A stretch of 64,000 nucleotides of DNA from Cristatella mucedo (GCA_009760855.2 WPIO01000013.1:217501-281500), one strand, 5' to 3'; positions 39,560 through 50,754 are shown, numbered from the stretch's first letter. Numbers and translations: made by a program. Notes: a model not told the origin generated them from the letters alone.

Positions 39560-42500
39560 CTGCAAGCTCGGACAGGACGGCGCCGGCGATTGGAGAGGGC
39601 GATTCTCAGTATTCGAGCACTCGTAGAATCGAGTACACTCAGAGCAGCTGCTCACCAATGCATAGCCAGTATGCTGCAGTCGTTGGAATAGCAGAACGTA
39701 GACAGGAAAGCATAAGCTTGGATGCCGATGGGAGGGGCGATTGGAACTCGCGAGGTTTTGCCCACCTGACCGCCAGGCCCTACATTGCCTTGTCTGCAGC
39801 ACACAATGCCATACTCAAAAGAATATAGCTCGCAAAGTGCCAAGGTCATCAATCAAGATCCGGAAGACTAATGAGTCAAACTCTTTCAGCTCTGAGATCG
39901 TGCATGTGTCGGGATGAATCGTACCATCTTAGCCGGACCACATGCAAGGGTTGGGGGGGGGAGAGACACCCATAGACACGCCCAGACTTGGCAGGGTGCC
40001 AGCTTCCGGAAGCTTCCAGTTAAGGAAAGGCAACGAAGGAAGCCATTGAAGGAATAGTCGCATAGTCGCCGTGATATGCCAGACGATACCATGAAGGCGC
40101 CTGAATATATCGAGTGGAAAGATGCCAAAAGAATGTGGCTCACGGCACGGTTTCTCCTCCAATAGAGAGCGAATGAAGAACCAGTAAATTGAGGCTTCAT
40201 TCCTGTTAATAATAATAATAATAGCACACTTGATAAAACACCATCAGAGAACTCAATCTCTTTCTAGGCGTTTTATATTTGCAAAGGAAGCATGATTGAA
40301 TGGTTAGTAGTAGCATGCTCAATAAACAACAAGAGTAACATGATTAGGGGTAATAATAATAGCAATTCACTTGATAAAGCGCCCTCAGAGAACTTAATCT
40401 CTCTCTAGGCGCTTTACATTTGCTGTAAAGTGAAATGCAATTGAATGGTAAGTAAAATCATGCTTGAAAAACAAACGAAATGAATAATATGGTTAGGGGT
40501 GACATGCACAGGGTCAGCATGCAAATGTGGTTAGTGGCAGCATGCACAGTGTCAGCACGCATAAGCACATCAAGGACGAATCGTAGGGACCCACTAAATG
40601 CTGTCCTAAATAGGTGTTTTTAGGTTCCTTTTAAATGTGGTCAGGTCAGGGGATGTTCTGACGCAGGTCGGGAGGCAGTTCCAGGCTTTGGGAGCAGAAG
40701 AACTAAATGCACGGTCTCCAAAGGATCTGAGGTTTGTATGAGGTATTTCTAGACTGTTGGATTCCGAAAAGCGGGTGGCACGATGCTTGGCCTGATGGGG
40801 TAGTATATCTGAGAGATAGGCTGGAGCCATAGAATGAAGGGACCTAAAAGTGAGCGACAAAACCTTGAAGTCAATCCGTTGCTTGACTGGTAGCCAGTGC
40901 AGGTCGGCGAGAAGTGGAGTAATGTGGCAACTGCGACGCTCACGACAGACAAGCCTAGCTGCAGAGTTTTGCACCAGCTGCAATCGCCTGATCGCACATG
41001 CTAGTAGGCCAGTAAGCAGTGTGACATACACGGGTCAGCATGCAAGTGTGGTTAGTCGCAGCATGCATAGTGTCAGCACGCTTAAGCACAGAAAGGACTA
41101 ATCATATGAACTCACTTAATGCTTTGATAAATAGGCTCGTTTTTAATTTCTTCTTAAATATGGTCTAGTCAGGAGATGTCGTATTGGAAGTCGGGAGTGA
41201 GTTTCAAGCTTTGGAAGCATCCGAACTAAAGGCACGGTCTCCAGATTGTAGCATTACTGGCATTTCTCTATAATGGTTCAGATCATATCTCAGTGGGAGA
41301 CTCCAGAGTATTGACGTGAATCGACAAAGATCATCCGAGGTACCTCTGAAATGTGGGGTACCTCAATGCTCTGTGCTAGGTCCGGTTCTTTTCACGGTGT
41401 ATACTCTCCCTCTTGCTGATGTGATTGCCAAGCACAATCTAGGCTTTCACTTCTATGCGGATGACACTCAGTTGTACCTTTGCTTTGATCCCTCCCAGCC
41501 TTCGAGCATCTCGAATTCTCTCAACTCACTAGCTGCATGTATTGATGACATCAACACATGGATGGCAACAAATTTTCTAAAACTAAAAGATGATAAAACT
41601 AACTTACTAGTTATGGGCAAACCCAGTGTGATTCAGAAATTGGAAAGGCTGACGCTCAAAATTGGCTCTGCCAGCATATCTCCTGTCGAATCAGCTCGAA
41701 ATCTAGGTGTCATGTTCCAAAGTGACCTCTCGTTAGACGACCACATCAGCTCCACAGTCAAATCTGCCTACTTTCAGCTACATAAGATTGCTAAAATTTG
41801 GGCTTGTTTAGATAAGGATACCACGTCTAAATTTGTCGATACATTTGTGACATCCCGTCTCGACTTCTGTAACTCACTGCTTGTTGGCCTACCGGCATGT
41901 GCAATGAGAAAAATACTAGCTGATTAAACAGCCTCTTTTTGTATCGCGACAGAAGAGCCTTTACGGCTATCACCACCGCTTGCAGTGGCGATAAAGGATC
42001 GCCCACCGCAGGAATCGAACCCACGACCTTGGGACCGAGGTCGTGAAAGCAAACGCCTTATCTAGTGTGCCATCACGGCTCACCAATCAAGCGATTACAG
42101 CTGTTGCAAAACTCTGCAGCTAGGCTTGTCTGTCGTGAGCGTCGCAGTTTCCACATCACACCGCTTCTCGCCGACCTGCACTGGCTACCAGTCAATCAAT
42201 GGATCGACTTCAATGTTTTGTCGCTCACATTTAGATCACTTCATTCTTTGGCTCCAGCGTATCTCTCAGATCTACTCCCCCACCAGGCCAAGCATTGTAC
42301 CATTCGCTTTTTCGGAATTCAACAGTTTACCACTACCTCGTACAAACCTCAAATCCTTTGGAGACCGTGCATTTAGTTTGTATGCTCCCAAAGCCCGGAA
42401 CTCCCTCCCGACCTGCGTCAGAGCATTCCCTGACATGACCACATAAACCTAAAAACACCTATTTAGAACAGCATTTAGTGGGTCCCTGTGATTCGTCCTT

Positions 42501-44152
42501 AATGTGCTTATGCGTGCTGACACTGTGCATGCTGCCACTAACCATATTTGCATGCTGACCCTGTGCGCAGCACCCCTAACCACGTTGTTCATTTTGTTTA
42601 GCAAGCATGGTTCTACTCAATATTCAATCGCGTTTCACTTTGCAGCAAATGTAAAGCGCCTAGGAAGAGATTGAGTTCTCTGAGGGTGCTTTATCAAGTG
42701 CATTATTAGCATTATTATTATTACGAGGTATAAGTAAACCGATTTCGAAAAGCTGTTGCTTCAATACTTCAGCCGAAGAGCAGTCATCCTCAATTTATTG
42801 ACTTATATATATTGCTTCGAGACTTCTCCTGAAGAGTGGCTATCCTCAATTTATGGGTTACTACGAAACAGCCGATAACGTTCGGGTGACAGCAGGCATG
42901 CAGACCAAGTGCACGGCATCGTTTTTTGGCATGCTGTGTTAGCGGACAGATAATGAGTCGCTCGTCTTCAGGTACAAATCACTATGTCGGTGGGGATTTC
43001 GGCTGCTTAGCTTACCACCTGAAAAGATGGAAGTGGTTGGCATTCACATTGGTTTGTTGGTGCAAACGGGTATTGTTCCACGTGCTCACTTTCCTCTATA
43101 CAGATACTAGTAGATACTGCTAACTATATAGTAGATACTGCTAACTTCAGGCTACACAGCTGACGTAAGCATAAGTACAACGAACAGCTCGCCGGCTTCA
43201 ACAAGCCACGTGGTTCCATAGCAACACTATGAATGCAAGCAGATTCTAGTCACAATAAATCTTTACAATTGGCATGATTAAGCTTAGCCGAACTAGTAAT
43301 TGTTCACGGATCCAGGAAGCTAAGATGTCCTTGCAATAGCTACAAAAACTCGGGTCATCCGCAATCGGCCCAGATTATGTTTCCGTCTAGCATAAGCTAT
43401 TCGAGACTTCCTGCTATATTCGATCAGAGGTCAGGACTCTCAAGATTGCAGCATGTTCGTAATCGCGCCACTCGTTGAAAACTGCTCTACGAAGTGAGAC
43501 TTGCAATAGCGACGTAGCAGCTGCCTAAGAGATACCACAGCTAACCTATGCTTTGGCGACTTCATTGCTAACAAGTGTGTGAGAGACAAGACGCGAGCGG
43601 TAAACATGAAGTCCGACAATGACTCGCTGAGCAGCGATGACTAGAGAGCTGTTCATCGCCTCCCTAGATCAGCGTGCGTTCGCCCTAACTCACTACTGGC
43701 CTTCTAACCTTCCGAGATTCTTCCCGAAGAGAAAGAAGATTACTCGCCAGTCGGCTCCAGGAGCGCTGCCCAGTGCGGGCAGACCCTGCACAGGAGAGGA
43801 GTGGCTGGTGCTGTGCTCAGTGTTGACCACTGAGGCGTTGACCAGTTGGTGCAGGAGCGGCGACTCCCTCCCAACCCGACCGGTACCGACATTCCGGTGT
43901 CATTCATCGATAATGTTTAATTTCAACTACAACGCTTGAGCAGCTGTTTATACACGCTCTTGCACTGCATATGTATGTATGTATGTATGTAGCAGCGACA
44001 ATACATCCCTGATAGAGATTGACGATACACCCGCTCCTACCGAGCGGTTATCCGATTATCCGCTAGCTGACTTCGGGTGCAAAGACATGCACGCGTGCAT
44101 ACGTGCACACGTGCATACGTGCACACACACGCACACGCAAACATGCACGCAC

Positions 44153-44186
<34 letters not shown>

Positions 44187-46408
44187 CACACACGTACACA
44201 TACAAACACACACACACACACACACACTGCACACGTATCGCTACACTTGCAAGCAGCAAAAACGTTCGAAGTAGGTACGGCTCTTTTGGAGAAGAGCCTC
44301 GTAATTTCAAGCCTCGCCAATCTATCGGCTTTCGTTTCTATGAAGATCCACAGCCGGATCTAGCTTGTACACTTGGATCCCACCCTATGACCTTTGCACT
44401 ATATGACCTTTCAGCATGTCGAGCTCACTTAACTCCCTTGCTGCATGTATTGCTAGCACTTTCTCTTGGAAGGCAACAAGCGTTCTCGAATTGATCGACG
44501 ATAAAAATCCTTCTAGTTATTGCCAAACCTATTGTTAAGAGAAAATTAAAAAAATTGACTCTCAAAATGGATTCGGCCAGCATCTTTACTATAGCGTCTG
44601 CACGAAATCACGGGTGTCCAGTTCCATCCAAAGTGACCTTTCACTAGACGACCACATCTGCTCCACAGTAAGGTCTTCTTACTTTCTGCAATATAACATC
44701 GCAAAAATTCGGGCTTACTCCGATAGAGGTACTACATTGAAACTTCTCATGCATTTGTGACATCCCGTCTCGACTTCTGGAACTCACTGCTCGCTGGTCT
44801 ACCGACCTGTGCAATCAGGCTTTTACATTTGGTGCAAAAATCTGCAACTAGGTTTGTCTGTCGTGAGCGTAGCAGCTGCCACATCGCACCACTTCTCGCC
44901 GACCTGCGTTTCCTGCCCAATCAAGCAGAGTATCGACTTCAAGGTTTTGTCACTCACTTTTAGATCCCTCAATTCTCTGGCTCGAACCTAACTATCTGAA
45001 CTACTCCCCCACCAGGCCAAGAATCGAAAAACCTTCTGTTTTTATTCGAATCGTTTAGCCACACCTCGTGCGAATCTCAACAGCTTTATAGACCGTGCTT
45101 TTAGTTCGTATGCTCAGAAAGCCTGGAACTCACTACCGACCCACGTCACACCGTCCCCTTTATGTCGGAATTTAAAATTTTGCATTGGTGTAGCTGGCAC
45201 TGCAACGAGAAGCTTAAAACATACCCTTTATTAAAGCATTTAGTGGGATTTTAGGATTCGTCCTTCGTGTGCACCTGCATGCTTACACTGTGCCTACTGC
45301 TTGCCGTTGTTATCACCAATCATTTTGTATACAAATATATTTTATATTTATATTATACATTATATATATTATATTATTTTATTATATTTATATATTTTAC
45401 ATTTATATATTACAAATATATTTTGTATACTTTCTATACAACATCTGTAAAGTGCCTATACTGAGATTCAGTTCCCTGGGGGCGCTATACAAATGCATTA
45501 TTATTATTATTATTATTATTCTCTGGCTCCAGCCTACCTATCAGAACTACTTCCTACCAGGCAAGGCATCGCGGCACCCCCAATTTGCTGGGTCCTCGTG
45601 ATTTGTCCAATGTGTTCTATGCCTGCTGATGCATGTTATTACTGAAAACACATTGACATACTTCCTCTACAGCACGTGTAAAGACAAAAAGATCGCAGCT
45701 CTCCGAGGGCGCTACACAAAATATTACTATTACTATTGCTGAGCCTCACGCGTGTCCGCAACGCAGGGCGATCGAAGGGTGGGAGAGCGCTTCAGCAACT
45801 CATAACAAACAGAGGCTTGGTTAGAGAGACCCGAGGTCTGCGCCTTCACGTGACGCATGCTAGGCGAAGCCGAGGCGTCTGCGCGACAGTCAGCTGGCGC
45901 GGCGTACTAGCGGCCGCCGTCGCCAAGCAGCGGCGTGGCCTTCACCTCGGCTCGCTCCGAGCTGCGGCCACGACGCAGCCACCAAGCTGGCGGCGGCGGC
46001 GGCGGCGGCGGCGGGACTGCTCGGTACAGTGGCGCTAGCGCGCGAAGACAGAAGAAAGAAGAAACGCGCCATCGCGAGCCACACGGTGCGACCGCCGCCG
46101 GGCAACCGGCACCGATCCCGCCGCTCGCAAGGCGGCAGCGCCGGACAGCGAGGGCAGCGCCAGCGCGCGTCGGCGGCGGACGCTCTTGGACGGCCCGCGC
46201 GCGGCGCGCCCGCCGCGAGCTTACCGGCCAGGCCTTCTGTCCAGTCCTTAAGAGAGAATCGTTTGGCTTCGAGGTACCTCAGACCGCCGACGAGGCTGAC
46301 TCGCAGGCTTCCCGGCGAAGCCGGCGGCGGTGGCGCCGCGCCCGCCGCTGAGCAGGCAGGGGCCGACTCGGCGGCCGACTCGCCGTCTTTGCTCTCCGCT
46401 GCACCCAT
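38325..46408 (-). CDS. SOCS-box protein with beta-propeller-like core and N-myristoylation signal, copy B (472 aa)
   Basis: Join on the - strand: exon 1 46408..46225, exon 2 39559..38325; the donor is gtaagc, the acceptor gagcttgcag, intron phase 1 as in copy A. Residues 1-8 are MGAAESKD (myristoylation signal). Ala/Pro-rich residues 9-33 are followed by LRVSLVGGLRYLEAKRFSLK. Then come the Cys-rich YECTDGFC segment, the propeller-like core and a SOCS box at residues 395-431 (LRHLCRRLIRQ ... LLPLPPALIAYLRF). From SKVATYLEYHH to the SOCS box I count about 14 substitutions and one six-residue insertion relative to copy A over some 300 residues. Exon 1 and the first 50 residues of exon 2 differ much more. 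A 41-residue tail follows the SOCS box, unlike that of copy A. Intron 1 (6.7 kb) has gained LINE and SINE insertions. Both copies are open throughout, so both may be active; the assignment rests on the SOCS box and gene architecture. Confidence 0.85.
40207..40351 (-). mobile_element. LINE-A 3' fragment with TAA tail
   Basis: About 145 bp: (TAA)n, antisense 3' UTR (catcagagaactcaatctc), ending at tgattaggggtaa where a second antisense copy begins. It lies inside intron 1 of SOCS gene B. Confidence 0.8.
40352..41250 (-). mobile_element. LINE-A 3' half, antisense, with a second partial 3' segment
   Basis: From a TAA tail at 40352 through the 3' UTR and a C-terminal frame (KAWNCLPTCVRTSPDLTTFK; SAARLVCRERRSCHITPLLADL) to about 41020. 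A further antisense 3' UTR/C-terminal stretch (gggtcagcatgcaagtgtgg) follows to 41250. It faces away from the + strand copy that follows. Confidence 0.82.
41251..42726 (+). mobile_element. LINE-A copy split by a SINE-2 insertion
   Basis: RT from block A' onward (CGVPQCSVLGPVLFTVY, YADDTQLYLCFDPSQ, NFLKLKDDKTNLLVMGKPSV) is open to SRLDFCNSLLVGLPAC at 41902. It is interrupted by a SINE (41906-42083), then resumes with RLQLLQNSAARLVCRE to the 3' UTR and ATT tail at 42726. The YADD box is intact here, unlike the 24-kb copy. Confidence 0.88.
41906..42083 (-). mobile_element. SINE-2 inserted in LINE-A
   Basis: A full-length copy nearly identical to the one at 37.6 kb. It splits the LINE-A frame at LPAC. 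CAAT flanks both sides (41902-41905; 42084-42087), fitting a short target duplication. Confidence 0.85.
44085..44235. repeat. (CA)n microsatellite with CGTGCA variants
   Basis: Starts with alternating cgtgcatacgtgcacac units and passes into CA repeats, in intron 1 of SOCS gene B. Confidence 0.95.
44400..45513 (+). mobile_element. LINE-A copy, degenerate, with ATT tail
   Basis: Segments matching LINE-A coding sequence (gtgacatcccgtctcgacttctg near 44757; gttcgtatgctcagaaagcctgg near 45104) lead to a 3' end cctgggggcgctatacaaatg and an (ATT)n tail at 45490-45513. An AT-rich stretch at 45330-45440 has expanded inside the 3' UTR. Confidence 0.75.
45521..45742 (+). mobile_element. LINE-A 3' fragment adjoining the previous copy
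   Basis: It restarts with ctctggctccagcctaccta (coding) and ends ccgagggcgctacacaaaat with a short ATT tail. Head-to-tail with the preceding copy. Confidence 0.65.
46225..46408 (-). CDS. SOCS-box gene B, exon 1
   Basis: 61 codons plus one base. The start ATG at 46408 gives MGAAESKDGE. It ends DWTEGLA plus G, with a consensus donor gtaagc. It sits in a CpG-rich segment. Confidence 0.85.
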
Positions 46409-46541
46409 GGCAGCAGGAGGAAAGGCGCTCTCAGCTGCACGCGCGCAAGCGTCAATAGCTCAGCACGGGCCCCCTTCGGAGGAGCAATCTAACACCATTG
46501 GTGGCCTGTGGTGTCGGCATACAGCGGGACCAGCGGCAGCC

Positions 46542-46582
46542 TGGGGGGGGGCGGGGTGGGTGGGCGGGGTGGGTGGGTGGAG
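46542..46582 (+). promoter_or_regulatory. G-quadruplex-prone tract upstream of SOCS gene B
   Basis: At least six G-runs of three or more within 40 bp. It lies about 135 bp upstream of the gene B start codon, with the G-rich strand opposite to the gene's coding strand. A regulatory role is inference. Confidence 0.6.
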
Positions 46583-47326
46583 CGCGCTGTGAGAATCATC
46601 AGCAAAGCGCATGCATGCTTCTTCTTCGAGCTATAGCGCGCTTCCTGCTTAAGAGGGAAGGTCGCGCTTTTAGACGAAGGCGGGCGTGTGCGTTTGCAGC
46701 GTCGTCGCGAAGGTCGCTTTGCGAAGCGCCGATGCAAATCGCGCCGGCAGCTGGCTCGGCGACCTCTGACCCGGCCGCTTCCAGCCGTCCGGGTCCTAAC
46801 CGGTCGCTCTCGTGTTGCGACCGGCTAGAACCGCGCGCTGCTCGTTTTGGGGCCTGGCGCAGCCACCCCACCCCCGCCCGCGCGCACGCAGCGAATGCGA
46901 GCGGGAGCTGACCGGTCACGTGACCGGACCGCCGGCCCACGCTGCCTGAGGAGAGCTGAGGCTGGCGCGAGCTGGCGCGAGCTGGCGCGAGCGGACGGGC
47001 GCCTGTGGCGGAGGGGGAGGGGCCGGGGTCGGAGGCGAAGGTAGGCGGAGCCCCCCCCACCCCCGCGAGCAGGTCTCAGATCCACTGTTATGAAGGAGGG
47101 GGGGGGAGGTCATCACCGTCTCTGCGGGCTGCCAGCGTGCCCAATTAGACTAGAGGGGCTGCCGGCTACTCCAGCTGGCTGCGTCGGCGGCCGCCGCGAA
47201 GTCTAGCGACTCGCCGCCGAGCGCTGCGGCCGGTTTCGGCAGGTCGGTCGCCCAACGACAGCGCGCTGCGCCGTAGCCCACGTGCCGAATCGCTCGGGCG
47301 AGAGGAGCGGCGGCGTCGTTCCTACG

Positions 47327-47470
47327 CGCGCCGGTTCGGCCCAGCGATTAAGGTTCACGCCCCGGGCACTAAGGTCGTGGCCTCGAGGTCGTGGGCTCGA
47401 GCCTCGCGGCACGTCCGATGCACCTGTATAGAGATTAATTTCTCTTAGGGCGCTATACAAACGAACTATT
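47327..47470 (+). mobile_element. SINE-1
   Basis: Head gccggttcggcccagcgatt, B-box region gtgggctcgagcctcg, tail ttaatttctcttagggcgct followed by atacaaacga. An internal short duplication (gtcgtgg...ctcgaggtcgtgg) lengthens the head. Confidence 0.8.
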
Positions 47471-47526
47471 TTATTCTTTTTAGTTAAATGAACTATTTTT
47501 TTAGTTTACTTTGCAAAGGTTTTACT

Positions 47527-47600
47527 AGGGATGTACTGAATGGTCAATCGTCCTTCGGTCGAATACGAATAATCGACCAGCTGTGCCTGCTAAGGGTTTA
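47527..47600. mobile_element. Possible end of another hAT-like element
   Basis: tagggatgtactgaatggtc followed by ttcggtcgaatacgaataat resembles a hAT terminal region. I found no matching opposite end, so this is tentative. Confidence 0.25.
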
Positions 47601-47908
47601 TCGATACAGAAAGCTGCCTATAGAAGGTTGGTGGCTAAATTTTTGACGACTAGTATTTGAGCATATGTAATTGGGCAGCAGACGCGTGTCCGCGGATAGC
47701 TGCCGCCATGCTGCTCCACTTCCGTTTGCCGCCAGATGAAAAGCTGCACGGTGACGCTGCACATTTCCGAGGTTTCTCTTGCTGCCAAGTGAGTGCGAAC
47801 GTACTACCCGCAGCCCGACAACGAGGCTAGCGTCGACCGACCCCGAACTTTTACAGTGTATAAACATAGCTGGTTTGACGTTAGCTCGCACTGGAGACAA
47901 GTTCGAGG

Positions 47909-50084
47909 CAAGGCTGCGAAACAATAAATTGTAGATAAAATATGCAGCAATATTAACGACAATAAATTGTGCTGATTCGTTTGACAATACCAATATATTG
48001 TACGGGATTGGTTGACGATATCAATATATTTGACAATACATTGTAATATATTAAGGTATTATTATAAATCTATTCATCCCCGTCACGTGACATGCAATAC
48101 ATAAAAATACCTAAATTGACTTTTCACATTTACAAAAATCCAATTAAAATCATATCCGGACATATATCCGTAGAAATCATTTAAAAAATCAATTGTCCAA
48201 GTGCACAATCGTGGTGGCACAATTTGTTTGTCTTGGAGGTCGCCAACTTTGATGGCGAGTTCAAGCTCTCGTCCTACAGTCCCACCTGACAACAAGAAAG
48301 TCTATCAGTTTTACTTTGGCAAGAATCCTGCTGGTTCTGAAGCCAATACGTGGAAATGCACTTGTGGAACTGTTCGCAAACAAAAAATTAAGCTCGGCTA
48401 CACGAACCTGACATCTCACATCTAGCAGAAGCACCCGAATTATCTAGAAATGTTTCACTTGGCTCAACAAGCACACAGAGACGGCAAATCCGAAACAGCA
48501 AGTGTCATCACCGTAGCTGCACAATCAGTATCTGGACAGACCACCTTGGAGTACATGCTTGATAGTCGATCAGCCAATGTATTCAAATAACTGGAATGGA
48601 TCGTCACGGATGAGCTCGAATTGATCTTTTGCGAAAAATGGCTCACCCGAAGCAATACGAAACTGCAACCGATCTCTGTCAGAACACTCAAGAAACATAT
48701 GTTCAAGCTGGTGGAGGCGGTGGATAAAAAATATCTGTTGAGGTCGCTTCTACTACCACTTTCGCTCTTATGTTTGATGGCTGGTCTGATTATTCAATAT
48801 TCAATATTCTGCCTACCCTGGCAAGGAGCATGCTGCTGATCCTGAAATTCATCTGTCGGCCTTTGCACCTCTTCTCGACGAGGCGAGTTTTACTGCCGAG
48901 AACCATGTGAATTTCATCAAATTGACACTTGAGTGGTACTCCTGATCTCTCGACCCCCTTTTCTGTTTGATTGGGGGACAACTGCTTAACTAACAAGACA
49001 ACAGCGTACCTTCTTGGTGTGCCACTCCTGGGATGCCAGCGTTTTAATTTGGCTGTTGAGGCATACACAAGCACATTCCTCGAAGCTGAATCGGAGTTGA
49101 TTGGGAAGCTCTTGTCAAAGTTGTCAACACTCAAACAGTCAGGTCGATTGCGCTTGATGACATTCCTGCGTCCAGTCAAGCAAAACGTCACCCGCTGGAC
49201 AGGCATTCCAGATATGTTTCATCGCTTTGAAAGACTCCTTCAAAATCTTGATGAGGCAGACGATGAAATAATGGACCTTATTCCCACAGCTAGGCAGAAA
49301 AGGAATTTTCGGGATCGCAAGCAAGCATCGGTCGATTTAAAATCTGCTACGACGGCGCTGCAACGGCGCGACATATCGTTGAATGAATCGGATGTATTAT
49401 TCCGTTCGACTATTGACTGGTAACAAGAGTTTGCCTTGGACCACCATCTTGGCAACGATGCAGATATTGTCCACAGCAAAGATTTGGAAACAGCCATCGT
49501 CAAGATACAAGCAAATAAGGAGAATACTCTAACAATTCACGAGGAGCGTGCTATTGAACAATTGTTGCTACCTACAGCTCAGGAATCGGAAGGAGCTGCA
49601 GATGATGCTGCTCCATGAAGTATTTTGCTGAGCGAGCACTCAAGCTACAGCGTGTTGAAGAGAAGAAAGCATGCAGCAGGTACATCAACACGCGCTTCTT
49701 GCTTCAACATCACGTGAGGTGGAGAGACTTTTCTCCATGGCAAAGCGAGTGTTCTGTCCTTATCGTCGTAGTTTGCAACCCAGAACCTTGGAGGCGCTGC
49801 TTTTTCTGAATCAAAAAAGTTAATGTAAAGTTTGGCTCTGGTCGCCTTGATAGTGAATGAAAATGACTCAGAGACAGCTGATGATAACGAAGAAGAATAT
49901 TAAAAGGATTGGTAAAATCACAGACAATAAATTGCAATATGTGACGTGTAAGATGTGCAATATATTGCATTGGTGGCATAGAATATTGCAATACACTGTA
50001 TTTTTGGAATTGAATATTGCAATATATTTATTGTTGAATATCAGAACATTGGATACAATAACAATATGATTGTACGCAGCCTTG
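47909..50084 (+). mobile_element. hAT DNA transposon, BED-finger type, about 2.2 kb, decayed
   Basis: The ends are CAAGGCTGCG and its inverse CGCAGCCTTG (10-bp perfect terminal repeats, with partial similarity continuing inward). Exact 8-bp target duplications GTTCGAGG lie at 47901-47908 and 50085-50092. Subterminal regions are AT-rich, with repeated CAATATATTG-like motifs on both sides. The interior carries a degenerate transposase in the + orientation. Confidence 0.9.
48252..49823 (+). pseudogene. BED-finger hAT transposase, heavily broken
   Basis: From ATG 48252 the conceptual product has a zinc finger (WKCTCGT ... NLTSHI, stop, QKHPN). Further blocks follow: MFDGWSDYS (in a shifted frame near 48772), GDNCLTNKTTAYLLGVPLLG, and a C-terminal dimerisation segment REVERLFSMAKRVF ... 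LEALLFLNQ near 49710-49815. Several stops (TAG at 48423, TAA near 48588, further ones at 48945-48970 and 49422) and frameshifts separate them. The GDNC.TN motif is usual for BED-hAT transposases found in metazoans and oomycetes. It cannot make a working transposase. Confidence 0.82.
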
Positions 50085-50124
50085 GTTCGAGGGTGTCATG
50101 ACTCCGAACGTGCTTTAGGCAGAG

Positions 50125-50160
50125 TATAAATCGCGGAGTCGCGTGACAAGCCACTCAGTC
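50125..50160 (+). promoter_or_regulatory. TATA-Initiator core promoter candidate
   Basis: TATAAA at 50125-50130 and an arthropod-type initiator TCAGTC at 50155-50160 (A at 50157), 32 bp apart, the canonical spacing. Followed by two copies of gagagtcgctgtcgc at 50181-50210. Immediately right of the second hAT element; possibly from a retrotransposon LTR. Confidence 0.4.
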
Positions 50161-50539
50161 GTACTTGGGCATTGGCACGAGAGAGTCGCTGTCGCGAGAG
50201 TCGCTGTCGCGAGATATTATTTCGCCGCTCTGTCTGCCTCTTTCTGTCTGCGGCTTTGAAATATACTACCGTACGCGATAGTGACGTGGACTTGCTGTAT
50301 GACACTTTGAGGGCAGTCCTGATCGCTGCCGCGCTCAGCTCGTTTCGGAATGCCTCGGGGTGTGCACCGAGGAAGCCTCTATGAGGCTGCTTCGCAGCTC
50401 AGGCTTCGCCGGCATTTGCTACGAGACGGCAACGACCAGCAGCTTTACGCGAGCGGTCACGTGACCTGTCGGCTCCCGTTCGCGACCGGTTAGAAGTTTA
50501 GTGAGCAGGCGCAGCAGCATTACTGTAGCAATACCAACA

Positions 50540-50690
50540 ATTCTAGCTTTTTGAACAGCCTCACCTGTGTGGCGGCAGAAGAGCCTTCCCGGTTTTCATC
50601 ACCGCTTCTTGCCGACTGCAGGATTCTAACCCACGGCCTCGATCGTGAAGAGCGAGCACCTTAGCGCACGGACCTAACCGTGGCCCACGG
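50540..50690 (-). mobile_element. SINE-2, diverged
   Basis: Antisense: tttttgaacagcctcacctg, ggcggcagaagagcc, tcaccgcttcttgccg, then the head with ttctaacccacggcctcgat. Confidence 0.65.
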
Positions 50691-50754
50691 TATTCACTCG
50701 ACGTGGGACGCGTGCGGATTGCCGTGCGCATGAACTCAAAAGTATGCGTAGAAA

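Larger units (their letters stand above)
39560..46224 (-). other. Intron 1 of SOCS gene B
   Basis: 6665 bp, GT-AG, holding the inverted LINE-A pair, SINE-2, the CA tract and degenerate LINE-A copies. The stretch 42727-44084 is unassigned; a 100-codon frame at 43637-43939 shows no known domain. Confidence 0.75.
45890..47330. other. CpG-rich segment covering exon 1 and the presumed promoter of SOCS gene B
   Basis: GC- and CpG-rich relative to AT-richer DNA on both sides. No TATA box is seen near the start codon. It includes a 10-bp triple repeat (gctggcgcga) at 46961-46990. Start site unknown. Confidence 0.6.

Noticed and set aside
43637-43939. 100-codon frame in the intron of SOCS gene B
   Set aside because: No recognisable domain, signal or paralogue; length is within chance for this composition.
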